From positions 1,964,799 to 2,028,798 of the forward strand of contig NZ_CP113946.1 of assembly GCF_029392875.1 (NCBI RefSeq): a stretch of DNA of 64,000 nt, in the 5' to 3' direction. Below, one piece after another: positions 8,597 through 17,428 of the stretch. A program made the position numbers and the translations under genes. Numbering within the stretch: position 1 is the stretch's first letter; every line of letters begins with the position of its first letter. The notes beneath the pieces are model-generated. The model was not told the DNA's origin, made no database searches, and saw only the letters and a program-made list of their open reading frames with translations. This DNA is from Lactobacillus sp. ESL0677 (GTDB taxonomy: Bacteria > Bacillota > Bacilli > Lactobacillales > Lactobacillaceae).

Positions 8597-9244
8597 CTAT
8601 TTTCCTTGGATTCGTAAAATTTCCTTATGGTAGGCTTCTGCTTGTTTAGTCACTGCATCGTAGTCACCTTTAGCAGCTGCTGCTGTTAAGTTGCTGCCGG
8701 CACCAACGACAACAACACCGGCTTCGAACCACTCGCGCATGTTCTCAAGGTTAACGCCACCAGTTGGCATAATGTTAACTTGAGGCAATGGTGCCTTAAC
8801 TGCCTTGATAAAGCCGCGACCCAAGACACTGCCTGGAAATACTTTGACAATTTCTGCACCATAACGCATTGCTGTTTGAATTTCAGTAACTGTCATGCAG
8901 CCTGGCATGTAAGGAATTTGGTATTCATTACACAATAATGCTACTTCCTTATCAAAGGATGGCGCAACGATAAATTTAGCACCAGCCATAATGGCAATTC
9001 TTGCAGTAACAGCATCTAATACTGTACCGGCACCAACAACAACTGCTGGGTCAGCGCTATATTCATCGTGAAGCTCGCGAATAATTTCATCTGCTTGTGG
9101 CGCGGTGAATGTTAATTCGATCGCCTTAACGCCGCCTTTAATACAAGCAACTGCTGTTTTGTAAGCTTCTTCTTTTGACTTGCCGCGAACAACAGCAACC
9201 ACACCCGCATTCTGCACTGCAAGTAATGTTTCAGTCTTTTGCAT
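8597..9244 (-). CDS. kdgA: KDPG (2-dehydro-3-deoxyphosphogluconate) aldolase
   Basis: Class I aldolase, 215 aa. It splits KDPG to pyruvate and glyceraldehyde-3-phosphate, the last step of the hexuronate route encoded here. Conserved elements are 'AVVRG' (catalytic-site Arg), 'AIELTFTAP' (Glu), 'VGAGTV', 'FIVAPSFD', the Schiff-base lysine in 'IVKVFPGSVLG' and the phosphate loop 'MPTGGVNLEN'. ATG 9244 follows GGAGG by 7 nt; the longer reading from 9268 has no such site. It is the first gene of a kdgA-kdgK operon, divergent from a LacI-family gene with a palindromic operator between them. Confidence 0.95.
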   Translation of the reverse strand: MQKTETLLAVQNAGVVAVVRGKSKEEAYKTAVACIKGGVKAIELTFTAPQADEIIRELHDEYSADPAVVVGAGTVLDAVTARIAIMAGAKFIVAPSFDKEVALLCNEYQIPYMPGCMTVTEIQTAMRYGAEIVKVFPGSVLGRGFIKAVKAPLPQVNIMPTGGVNLENMREWFEAGVVVVGAGSNLTAAAAKGDYDAVTKQAEAYHKEILRIQGK

Positions 9245-9283
9245 AATATTTCCTCCAATTTTTATCACTAATTATAACTTTAT

Positions 9284-9297
9284 GGTAAACCTTTACC
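9284..9297. promoter_or_regulatory. Candidate LacI-family (KdgR-like) operator
   Basis: GGTAAACCTTTACC has perfect 6-bp arms GGTAAA/TTTACC. It lies 40 bp upstream of the kdgA start in the 152-bp divergent region with the LacI gene. LacI-family dimers bind such short palindromes, so autoregulation and control of kdgA-kdgK by one site is plausible. Confidence 0.5.
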
Positions 9298-9396
9298 TTA
9301 ATTTTTTCAATCATTATCTTGGCAGTAAAGATAATTCATCCCTCCTAATTAGTTGTTTGCTATAATAGCGATATAAACATTGGATTTGAGGCTTTT

Positions 9397-10377
9397 ATGA
9401 AAAGAAAAACAGCTAGTATTAAAGACGTCGCTAACCTAGCAGGCGTATCAATCGCAACCGTGTCACGATTTTTACACGGAAAATATAATCGGATGTCACA
9501 AATGACTGCCCAAAAGGTTGCTAGTGCAATTGAACAACTAAATTACGTGCCTAATGCAGCAGCTCAACAATTGATTACCAATAAAAGTAAAACGATTGCA
9601 ATTATTGTAGCCAATATTGCCGACTCATTTTCAACCGAATTATTTAAAGGAGCCAGTTCAGTTCTAGAGCCCGTCGGTTATACAACAGTGATGCTCGACA
9701 CCGACTCGCAGCAACAAAAGGAAGAACATTTAATCAATGCCGTTGGTTTAAACACTTATGATGGCCTGATTTTACAGCCTTTAAGTAGCGACGTTGCCAC
9801 GATTAAAGATGAGGTGCGCCGCAAAATCCCCATCGTTATCCTCGATCGTAAATTAGCCTACTCTCCCTGGCCGCAAGTTTTAAGTGATAATCGCAGTGCT
9901 AGCTATCGCGCCGCTAAATATTTTCATCAGCATCATTGCACCGATGCAATTGTCTTATCTTCACCAATTTCTGTCGCTTCTACAAGACAAGAACGGTTAG
10001 CTGGAATTAAAGAAGTCTATCCTCAGGCAACAATCCTAGAATTTAACGACGAGAGCAATCAAAATGCTGTCTATCAAAAAATAGGTAAAGCTTTAACTAA
10101 TAATCAAAAAACTGTTTTGTTTTTTCTCGAAGAACGGTGGCTACTTGCCCTGTTGCCACGGCTAATCAACGATAAGCTACTTAACGAAAAGAAACTACAA
10201 ATTTCAGGCTTTGCCGATACCGATTTAATTTCAACGATTTGGCCCACTGCTAAAATGATTATTCAAAATCCTTACCAAATGGGTAAAAGTGCTGGTCAAA
10301 TCATGCTTAATTTACTAAACGAAAATCGGAATATTCCCGAAGTCACAACCATTAAAACGGAATTTAAGCCAAAATAG
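9397..10377 (+). CDS. LacI-family regulator, likely KdgR
   Basis: 326 aa. The DNA-binding domain (about 1-60) reads 'ASIKDVANLAGVSIATVSRFL', with hinge helix 'YVPNAAAQQL'; the rest is a periplasmic-binding-protein-like effector domain. A TATAAT at 9361-9366 and GAGG before the ATG fit normal expression. It is divergent from kdgA-kdgK, with the palindrome at 9284-9297 between them. By context it senses 2-keto-3-deoxygluconate or KDPG and represses the kdg operon, as KdgR does in other Firmicutes (inference from context). Confidence 0.88.
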   Translation: MKRKTASIKDVANLAGVSIATVSRFLHGKYNRMSQMTAQKVASAIEQLNYVPNAAAQQLITNKSKTIAIIVANIADSFSTELFKGASSVLEPVGYTTVMLDTDSQQQKEEHLINAVGLNTYDGLILQPLSSDVATIKDEVRRKIPIVILDRKLAYSPWPQVLSDNRSASYRAAKYFHQHHCTDAIVLSSPISVASTRQERLAGIKEVYPQATILEFNDESNQNAVYQKIGKALTNNQKTVLFFLEERWLLALLPRLINDKLLNEKKLQISGFADTDLISTIWPTAKMIIQNPYQMGKSAGQIMLNLLNENRNIPEVTTIKTEFKPK

Positions 10378-10396
10378 GTACTAACAAATTTCTGAT

Positions 10397-11143
10397 TTAG
10401 CTAATCGTAATGCCACCTGTAATTGTAGTAATTTTCACATGATTATCGCTAGTGAAGTTTCTGCCTGTCTGATTGGCAAAGCAGCGCACATGCCCTGCTA
10501 CTGTTGATAATTGATAGTCACTGGTTGGATCAGCTTGAGTAATGCGCACACCACCGTTAGTTAGCTTCAGGATATTTTGCCCCAATAATTGACTGGCATC
10601 AATTTTAGCACCTCCATTTTTTAATCGGGCATCAAGAGTCAGTTGACTGTGATTAATTTTGATACTGCCATTGGCAATTCGCAGCATTGTCTGTGGCAAA
10701 CTAGATTGTGTAATTGTTACAGAACCATTGGCCGTTTTAAGTGCCACTTGCCCAGTAACTTTCAGTCCATTTAATTTGCTGGCACCATTTTTAAGCTCCA
10801 ATGCTAAATTACTACAAGTAATAGCGGCAAGATTGACGCTGCCATTACAATCATTAATCTCAATCATGTCTAAAGATACTGCACTAGGAATGGTAATTTC
10901 AATTCGAGGTTGCTCTAGGTATAAGTGAAGTAAATTAAGCTGAACAATATCGACATCACTTTCAGTAACAATTAATTCATTGCCATTGACCTCAGCGTGT
11001 AAAGTCTGTCTCTTAGTATCTGTAAGTGTAACTTGGTAAGATGTTGCGGCGGTAATCGTAACGGTCGCATTTTTAACATTAATTTTGATATTGGTAAAAG
11101 TAGCAGCGGGAATTGTATGTGTCATTTGATTAATAAAAGTCAT
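10397..11143 (-). CDS. DUF4097-family beta-helical protein
   Basis: 248 aa with no signal peptide or membrane segment. From about residue 60 it repeats short strands ending in Asn-Gly ('LELKNGASKL', 'LKTANGSVTIT', 'LRIANGSIKIN', 'LRLKNGGAKID', 'LKLTNGGVRIT'). Such repeats give the right-handed beta-helix of the DUF4097 'putative adhesin' family, whose function is poorly known and is often linked to membrane-stress regulators. ATG 11143 has AAGGAGGA upstream; the longer reading from 11212 does not. The gene stands alone between kdgR and ilvE and has no associated PspC or regulator gene here. Confidence 0.75.
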   Translation of the reverse strand: MTFINQMTHTIPAATFTNIKINVKNATVTITAATSYQVTLTDTKRQTLHAEVNGNELIVTESDVDIVQLNLLHLYLEQPRIEITIPSAVSLDMIEINDCNGSVNLAAITCSNLALELKNGASKLNGLKVTGQVALKTANGSVTITQSSLPQTMLRIANGSIKINHSQLTLDARLKNGGAKIDASQLLGQNILKLTNGGVRITQADPTSDYQLSTVAGHVRCFANQTGRNFTSDNHVKITTITGGITIS

Positions 11144-11302
11144 AGTTGTCCTCCTTGTATGTTGTTTTGTTATACTCATCATTAAAGACTTATTATTAAT
11201 AAAAACAATCAAAATTCAGTAAGTGGTCGGTTACCATGCCTAAGAGGTAGTAATATACAACTAAAAATATTGCTGTTCTCTTTAAGACCAAGACCATAAT
11301 AA

Positions 11303-11337
11303 AACCCCGAAATTAGAAAAATCTAATTTCGAGGTTT
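11303..11337 (-). terminator. Terminator of ilvE
   Basis: CGAAATTAGA / TCTAATTTCG is a perfect 10-bp stem, extended by AACCTC/GGGGTT-type pairs, with a T-rich tail on the minus strand. It lies 30 bp after the ilvE stop. Confidence 0.85.
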
Positions 11338-11366
11338 CGTTTCATTTTATATTTTTCGGTCAAATT

Positions 11367-12389
11367 TTAATCAATTGTTTGTACCCAACCTTCAGGGCCC
11401 TCTTTATCACCATATTGGATAGCAATCAATTCATTGTACAACTTAGTTGTGACAGGGCCAGTCTTGTCTTCACTGTAAATGACATGCTTTTGTCCCTTGT
11501 AAGTGATTGAACCAACTGGCGAAATTACGGCAGCCGTGCCCATTGCGCCAGCTTCCTTCATCTTAAAGGCTTCTTCCAAAGTAATTTGACGTTCAACTGG
11601 GTTCAAGCCTTGACGCTTAGCAACTTCGAGCAGAGATCTCTTAGTGATTGAAACCAAAATTGATTCGGATTTTGGTGTGACAAATTGACCTTCTTGAGTA
11701 ATACCGAAGAAGTTAGCACCACCAAATTCATCAACATACTTGTGCTCACGTGGATCAAGGTACAAGCAATCGGCAAAGCCTTCTTTATGTGCTTCAACTG
11801 ATGGCAATAAGCTGCTGGCATAGTTCCCCGAAGTCTTAGCTTGACCCGTACCAGCATAAGCAGCACGGTCATACGGACTAACTTTGTAAGCTGCTGGATT
11901 CAAGCCTTTAATATATGCACCAACTGGTGTAGCGAAAATCCGCAGAGTATATTCTGTCGCTGCAGCAACACCCAAAGCTTGTGAGGTGCCAATCATAAAT
12001 GGCCGAACATAAAGCGTTGCACCGCTATCATATGGTGGAACATATTCTTTATTAGCCAACACAACTTGCTTAACCGCCTCAACAAATTTATCTTCTGGAT
12101 ATGGCGGCATTGCTAAACGTTCAGCTGATAAAGCAAACCGGTGGGCATTTTGATCAGGCCGGAACAGATTAATTTTACCGTCTTTTCTACGATAAGCCTT
12201 CAGACCTTCGAAAATTTCCTGACCATAGTGCAACACTTCCGCACCTTCGGAAAGAGTCACAGTCGAATCTTCGACTAATTTTCCTTCTTGCCATTCACCA
12301 TCTTTATATTTAGCTTCATAACGATATGGTAGATCGCGATATTCAAAGCCTAGATTATTCCAATCAAGATCTGCTAATTTTTGTTTCAT
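11367..12389 (-). CDS. ilvE: Branched-chain amino acid aminotransferase
   Basis: PLP fold-type IV aminotransferase, 340 aa, of the BCAT class transferring amino groups between Leu/Ile/Val and 2-oxoglutarate. Seen: 'LHYGQEIFEGLKAYRR' (substrate-side loop), the PLP lysine in 'GQAKTSGNYASSLLP' (near 185), and 'FFGITQEGQFVTPKSESILVSITKRSLLEVA' with the cofactor-phosphate region. GGAGGT lies upstream of the ATG. Single-gene unit with its own terminator. In lactobacilli lacking Ile/Leu/Val synthesis it usually serves catabolism or flavour-compound formation; no biosynthetic neighbours are present. Confidence 0.95.
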   Translation of the reverse strand: MKQKLADLDWNNLGFEYRDLPYRYEAKYKDGEWQEGKLVEDSTVTLSEGAEVLHYGQEIFEGLKAYRRKDGKINLFRPDQNAHRFALSAERLAMPPYPEDKFVEAVKQVVLANKEYVPPYDSGATLYVRPFMIGTSQALGVAAATEYTLRIFATPVGAYIKGLNPAAYKVSPYDRAAYAGTGQAKTSGNYASSLLPSVEAHKEGFADCLYLDPREHKYVDEFGGANFFGITQEGQFVTPKSESILVSITKRSLLEVAKRQGLNPVERQITLEEAFKMKEAGAMGTAAVISPVGSITYKGQKHVIYSEDKTGPVTTKLYNELIAIQYGDKEGPEGWVQTID

Positions 12390-12534
12390 CAGAGTACCTC
12401 CACTTATTAATTTTTAGAATAGATATGAAAATTTATGCCATGTTATTTTCATAATTATTTAATTGCTACCTAATTTAACTCATAAAGATACAGATGTCAA
12501 CAGCAGATGATAGTTTCTTCTACCTATATATAAC

Positions 12535-12565
12535 AAAAACGCCACTTTTAAAAAGTGACGTTTTT
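12535..12565 (-). terminator. Terminator of the Clp ATPase gene
   Basis: AAAAACGcCACTTTT / AAAAGTGaCGTTTTT forms a long stem with T-run, 10 bp after the stop codon. Confidence 0.85.
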
Positions 12566-12574
12566 AAAATTAAA

Positions 12575-14683
12575 TTATTTCTCTTCTTTTGCGACTTTTT
12601 CGGCGTCGGCTTCTACCTTGGGATTAATATCCAATATCGCCTCACCGTTCAAGTAAACATGCTTATCATCAGCAGTAAACTTAACTTCTTTAGTATCTGG
12701 TTCCTTCATTAACAATTTAGCAATTGGCGTTTCCAAATCTTGCTCAACTACCCGACGCAATGGCCGTGCACCAAATTTCTTGTCGTAACCCTTCTCTGCG
12801 ATATAGGCCTTAGTTTCATGTGAAACATCAACCTGAACTTTTCTCTTGGCAAGAACTTGGTCCATCTTCTTGAGGTAAATATCGATAATCTTGGTCATAT
12901 CTTCTTCACTCAAAGAGTTAAACGGTACAATTGCATCCAGACGGTTCAAGAACTCAGGTCTAAAGTAAGCTTCTAGTGCCTGAATCATCTTATCGTGGTC
13001 AACTTTGCCATCTTTAAGTAGATTATCAGAAAAGCCGGCATTAGAAGTCATAATTAAGATTGTATCCTTGAAGGAAACAGTCCTGCCTTGAGCATCTGTT
13101 AAGCGACCATCATCCATAATTTGTAATAATGCGTTGAAGACTTGTGGGTTAGCCTTTTCAATTTCATCAAACAAAATCAAACTATACGGCTGGTGACGGA
13201 CTTTTTCAGTTAATTGACCACCCTCACCATAACCAACATAACCTGGAGCAGAACCTATTAATTTGTTAACTGCCATTTGGTCTTGATACTCTGACATATC
13301 GAGGCGAATCAAGTGGTTTTCACCACCGAACAACTGAATTGCTAATTGCTTGGCCAGTTCTGTCTTACCAACACCAGTTGGGCCAGTGAGCAGGAATGAA
13401 CCAGTTGGGCGATCATTATCTTTGAAAACTTGCTTACGCGCAATCGCGTCGGTAATAATATCAATCGCACTATCTTGATCAATTACCGCCTTCTTTAGTC
13501 GTTTAGCTAAGTCAAGATTATGTTGCCCCTCGCTTGCGTGCAATTCACTCATCGGAATCTTGGTTCTTGCTTCAATTAAGGCATAAATATCTTGAGCCGT
13601 AACTCGCGGCGTTGCAACATCATGAACATGATCCTTTTTATCGGTCAATTCCTTGATTTGCTTCTTTAAATCACTAGCTCTAGTATAGTCTTCCTTTTCA
13701 GCAGCCTCTCTCTTCTCGTGTTCAAGATGCCCAATTCGCTCCTGCAGACTAGCTTCATCTTCGGGAACAGTATCCAGACCTTTTTTGGCACCAGCTTCAT
13801 CCATTAAGTCGATTGCCTTATCTGGTAAATACCGACCTTGAATGTAACGCTGTGACAATTCAACGGCTAAGCGCAAAGCACTGTCATCATATTTAACATG
13901 GTGATATTCTTCATACTTTTTCTTTAAGCCTTCCAGAATTTTAACAGTCACATCAGCCGATGGCTCTGGTACTTGTACTGGTTGGAAACGCCGGGCCAAA
14001 GCTGCATCGTTTTCAATTCTACGGTATTCACTGGTGGTTGTTGCCCCAATTAAATTCAAATCACCGCTAGCCAAAGCTGGCTTCAAAATGTTGGCAGCAT
14101 CGCCGCTATTATTTTCAGAATCAGTTGAGCCAGCACCGACAATATTGTGCAATTCATCAATGAACAAGATAATGTTCGGATCTTTTTTAGCTTGGTCAAT
14201 GACCTTCTTCAGGCGTTCTTCAAAACTGCCCCGCAAACTAGAACCTGCAACCATATCATTAATATTAACATCGATAATATGCTTGTCCTTCATTTTGTCT
14301 GGAACATCACCGCTCGCAATCTTTTGTGCCAAGCCCTCAACAATCGCTGTCTTACCAACACCGGCAGGACCGACTAAGACAGGATTATTCTTTTTCCGCC
14401 GACTTAAAATTTCAATTACTTCCTGAATTTGCTCATCACGACCAATTACGGGATCGTATTTATGCTTTTTTGCCTGCTCAACTAAGTCAACACCAATTGG
14501 CTTGTCCTGCTTAGGGTCTGGACCAGCAACCGGACTTTGACCATTAAAATTTTGCGGCGATAGGTGCATATCACCTGAATAATGGATTGGTATTGAGCCG
14601 TTGTCAGAATCCTTCATATTACCAAAGAAGGAATTGTTTAATTCGTTAAATAAATTATCAAAATCGTTATCAAAGTATGCCAT
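12575..14683 (-). CDS. clpL: HSP100 Clp ATPase, ClpL-like
   Basis: 702 aa with two AAA+ modules. The first has Walker A 'GPAGVGKT' (near 105) and Walker B 'LFIDELH'; the second has 'GPTGVGKTELAK' (near 435) and 'ILFDEIEKA'. Between them is a short UVR-like coiled coil (about 310-345). The N-terminus is an Asn/Asp/Phe-rich stretch ('DNDFDNLFNELNNSFFGNM') with no Clp-N repeats and no zinc finger. That and the length fit ClpL better than ClpE (longer, with zinc finger) or ClpC. I saw no clear ClpP-docking loop. The gene has its own promoter with a perfect CIRCE, so HrcA heat-shock control is expected. ClpE-like naming is the alternative. Confidence 0.85.
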   Translation of the reverse strand: MAYFDNDFDNLFNELNNSFFGNMKDSDNGSIPIHYSGDMHLSPQNFNGQSPVAGPDPKQDKPIGVDLVEQAKKHKYDPVIGRDEQIQEVIEILSRRKKNNPVLVGPAGVGKTAIVEGLAQKIASGDVPDKMKDKHIIDVNINDMVAGSSLRGSFEERLKKVIDQAKKDPNIILFIDELHNIVGAGSTDSENNSGDAANILKPALASGDLNLIGATTTSEYRRIENDAALARRFQPVQVPEPSADVTVKILEGLKKKYEEYHHVKYDDSALRLAVELSQRYIQGRYLPDKAIDLMDEAGAKKGLDTVPEDEASLQERIGHLEHEKREAAEKEDYTRASDLKKQIKELTDKKDHVHDVATPRVTAQDIYALIEARTKIPMSELHASEGQHNLDLAKRLKKAVIDQDSAIDIITDAIARKQVFKDNDRPTGSFLLTGPTGVGKTELAKQLAIQLFGGENHLIRLDMSEYQDQMAVNKLIGSAPGYVGYGEGGQLTEKVRHQPYSLILFDEIEKANPQVFNALLQIMDDGRLTDAQGRTVSFKDTILIMTSNAGFSDNLLKDGKVDHDKMIQALEAYFRPEFLNRLDAIVPFNSLSEEDMTKIIDIYLKKMDQVLAKRKVQVDVSHETKAYIAEKGYDKKFGARPLRRVVEQDLETPIAKLLMKEPDTKEVKFTADDKHVYLNGEAILDINPKVEADAEKVAKEEK

Positions 14684-14719
14684 TTATTAACACCCCTTAT
14701 TATAGTTTTTCGTCTGCAA

Positions 14720-14746
14720 TTAGCACTCTACTAATCGGAGTGCTAA
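14720..14746. promoter_or_regulatory. CIRCE operator (HrcA)
   Basis: TTAGCACTC, a 9-bp spacer, then GAGTGCTAA: an exact match to the CIRCE consensus. It lies 17 bp downstream of the -10 box and within the 5' leader of the Clp ATPase gene. HrcA bound here would repress transcription until heat shock. Confidence 0.95.
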
Positions 14747-14762
14747 CCTGTTTACATCCTAA

Positions 14763-14791
14763 ATTATAACAGGTTATCCACAAATAGCAAA
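14763..14791 (-). promoter_or_regulatory. Promoter of the Clp ATPase gene
   Basis: On the minus strand, TATAAT (14763-14768) is preceded by TTTGCT (14786-14791) at 17 bp. The -10 is perfect, the -35 weak. No CtsR-type GGTCAAA repeat was found around it. Confidence 0.65.
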
Positions 14792-14839
14792 TTATTTGTC
14801 TCACTTTTCCACAATGTATAGCTTTATTCTTAGGTAAAC

Positions 14840-14862
14840 AAAAAAATGCCGATAAATCGGCA
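14840..14862 (-). terminator. Terminator of the UvrA-like gene
   Basis: TGCCGAT / ATCGGCA stem followed by seven T residues on the minus strand, directly after the stop codon. Confidence 0.85.
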
Positions 14863-14873
14863 ATTTGCATAGA

Positions 14874-17420
14874 CTATTTATTATTTTTTTGATATAAATC
14901 ATAGTGTTTACGCAAATATTTTGCAGTCAAGCTTGTGGAATTTTTGGAAATATCCACAGGCATACCTTTGGCAACTATTTTACCTCCCTGCTGACCACCA
15001 CGTGGTCCCATGTCAATCATATAATCACTATTAGCTATCACATCTAAGTCATGAGTAATTGTAATAATTGTTGCCTGCTGAGCTAACAATTTTTGCAAAA
15101 CCACTAGCAATGTCCGCACATCATACGGGTGTAAACCAACTGTCGGCTCATCAAAGACAAACAGACTACCCTTTTGCTTACGGTGCAGGTGACTAGTTAG
15201 TTTTAACCGCTGCGCTTCACCACCTGATAAAGCTGGCGTTGACTCACCTAAATGCAAATAGCCCAAGCCCATATCGTGCAAGGTTGTGACTGTTTTTTGA
15301 ATTGCCGGCACTTTGGCAAATAATCCTTGATTGAGTACATCATCAACTGAAAGAGCTAAAACATCCGCAATACTCAACCCCTGCCATTTAACTTGCAAAA
15401 CTTTGGAGTTATAGCGTCGCCCGCCACACACAGAGCAAGTTTCCACCATATCAGGCAAGTATTGAATATCAAGTGCAATTACCCCCGTCCCACCACAGGC
15501 TGGACAGGCACCTTCTTTATTATTATAAGAAAAATGAGTGGCCTTATATTTTAACTGCTTTGCTAGTGGCTGGTTAGCGAATAATTTGCGCAAATTCGTC
15601 ATAATATCAGTATACGTCGCAACCGTTGAGCGCTGATTTTTACCAACTGGCGCAGAATTTACACTAATCACATTCGTAATTCCGCTGGCTGCTAAATCTT
15701 TGACCCAAGCTGGACCAGACTCAGACTTTTTTTGCGCCTCAAGTGCTGGTAACAGCGAATCAAGAATCATCGTTGTCTTGCCAGCACCGGAAAAGCCAGT
15801 AATTGAGGTCAAGCGACCAACAGGAATTTGCGCGTGAACATCGTGCAGATTAAAGCGATCAGTAACTGTAAAAGCAATCTTCCCCTTGGCAAACAAAGTA
15901 TCTTCCTTAGCCTGTAGCCTAACTTGTAAAGGTGCGTCACCTGTTAGATAAGGGCCAATGTGTGAATTTTCATTTTGCTTAATCTGATTAGGCGTGCCTT
16001 GAGCAATAATTTGGCCACCTTGACTGCCAGATCCTGGGCCAATTTCAATAATCCAATCGGCTGCGTTAATAATTGATGTTTCATGATCAACAACGACCAA
16101 GGAGTTACCCTGATTAACTAATTCATGAAAAACATCAATCAATCCAGCTACATTATCTGAGTGCAGACCAACAGACGGCTCATCTAAAACGTACAATACA
16201 CCAGTCGTTTCTGTTCTAAGCGTCCGGCCCAACTGTATTCGCTGCAACTCTCCCGTTGATAAGGTGCTAGCTTGCCGCGCCAAACTTAAATAATCTAAGC
16301 CCAACTTTAACAGCGGCTTAACCTGATGCATCAATTCACCGGTTAAATTTTGAGCTAGCGCCTGCATATCTTCTGGTAATTCAGTCAAAATCGCTTGCAT
16401 ATAGTCACCCAACTCACCCAGAGTTAGTTGCTCTGCCGCTACAATATTTTTACCGGCAACTAGCTGCGTCCAGCGACTAGGATCAATCCGCGAGCCGTGA
16501 CAACGTGGACAGGTGCTAAAACGGTAAAAGGCGTTAATCCGCTCTAAGCCACGTTCTGACTTGGTAGTTTTACGCGAATTAGCAACAGCATTATAGGCAT
16601 TTTCATATAAAGCATCTAAATGATAAACTCGTCCAGTTGAAGTTGGAAGATCAATTGGGATTTTTCGTTCTTCACCATGTAAAACAATCTGCTTTTCCTT
16701 AGCTGTTAATTCTTTATACGGAATATCGGTGCGAACGCCGAGCTCACGTGCAATCCGCCACATCCAGTTACGTCCCGGAATCTGCCATGTGGCCACAGCC
16801 CCTTGCTCAAGCGATAAATTTTTATCGGCAATAATCTTGTCGTCATCAATCTGCTCAACTGTTCCCAAACCCTGACATTGTGTACAGGCGCCATCAGAAT
16901 TAAAGGCAAAATCTTCCGCACTAAACGCATAAAATTTAACACCACAAGTTGGACAGATTATTTGTCCCATTGCATCCCCCGATAGGTCCATTGCTTGAGC
17001 AATTTTAATTGTTGGCGCCACCCGATGACCGTTAGGACAAACTGGTGAGCCCAACCGTGAAAAAATCAGCCGTAAAATATTAAAAATTTCGGTTACCGTG
17101 CCAACCGTCGACCGCACACCAGGGATTGTCGGCCTTTGCCGTAATGCCAAAGCTGACGGAATATGTTTTACCTCATCAACGGTGGCTCGACCAACTTGGC
17201 TAATTCGGCGTCTGGTATAAGTCGCTAGCGAATCAAGGTAACGCCGCGCACCTTCAGCATATAAAATCCCCATCGCCAAGCTTGATTTTCCCGATCCGCT
17301 AAGACCAGAAATAGCAACAAACTTATGCAGCGGAATATTGACATTTATATTTTTCAAATTATTTACACGGCCACCACGTACTTCAATTTGAGTTGGCTGC
17401 TCTTGATATTTCATGTTCAT
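14874..17420 (-). CDS. UvrA-family ABC ATPase, short paralogue (UvrA2-like)
   Basis: 848 aa, about 100 residues shorter than housekeeping UvrA. It has two ABC ATPase modules: Walker A 'GLSGSGKSSLA' (about 40) and 'GFSGAGKTTMI' (about 535), with signatures 'LSTGELQRIQLG' and 'LSGGEAQRLKL'. CxxC zinc modules are present ('CPTCG', 'CTQCQG', 'CPRCHG', 'CPACGG', 'CSVCGG'). The region that normally binds UvrB looks reduced. Paralogues of this kind are known from drug-resistance and self-protection settings, but their substrates are usually unknown. The gene is 8 bp downstream of the hydrolase gene. ATG 17414 is an alternative start with better spacing to AAGGG. Confidence 0.85.
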   Translation of the reverse strand: MNMKYQEQPTQIEVRGGRVNNLKNINVNIPLHKFVAISGLSGSGKSSLAMGILYAEGARRYLDSLATYTRRRISQVGRATVDEVKHIPSALALRQRPTIPGVRSTVGTVTEIFNILRLIFSRLGSPVCPNGHRVAPTIKIAQAMDLSGDAMGQIICPTCGVKFYAFSAEDFAFNSDGACTQCQGLGTVEQIDDDKIIADKNLSLEQGAVATWQIPGRNWMWRIARELGVRTDIPYKELTAKEKQIVLHGEERKIPIDLPTSTGRVYHLDALYENAYNAVANSRKTTKSERGLERINAFYRFSTCPRCHGSRIDPSRWTQLVAGKNIVAAEQLTLGELGDYMQAILTELPEDMQALAQNLTGELMHQVKPLLKLGLDYLSLARQASTLSTGELQRIQLGRTLRTETTGVLYVLDEPSVGLHSDNVAGLIDVFHELVNQGNSLVVVDHETSIINAADWIIEIGPGSGSQGGQIIAQGTPNQIKQNENSHIGPYLTGDAPLQVRLQAKEDTLFAKGKIAFTVTDRFNLHDVHAQIPVGRLTSITGFSGAGKTTMILDSLLPALEAQKKSESGPAWVKDLAASGITNVISVNSAPVGKNQRSTVATYTDIMTNLRKLFANQPLAKQLKYKATHFSYNNKEGACPACGGTGVIALDIQYLPDMVETCSVCGGRRYNSKVLQVKWQGLSIADVLALSVDDVLNQGLFAKVPAIQKTVTTLHDMGLGYLHLGESTPALSGGEAQRLKLTSHLHRKQKGSLFVFDEPTVGLHPYDVRTLLVVLQKLLAQQATIITITHDLDVIANSDYMIDMGPRGGQQGGKIVAKGMPVDISKNSTSLTAKYLRKHYDLYQKNNK

Positions 17421-17428
17421 TGTCCCTT

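Noticed and set aside
12494..12712. Plus-strand 72-codon frame over the Clp gene end
   Set aside because: Antisense to the terminator and the clpL 3' end, no RBS; shadow frame.
14774..14782. Perfect DnaA box TTATCCACA in the clp promoter spacer
   Set aside because: A 9-mer is expected about once every 130 kb per strand by chance; alone it is not evidence for DnaA control.
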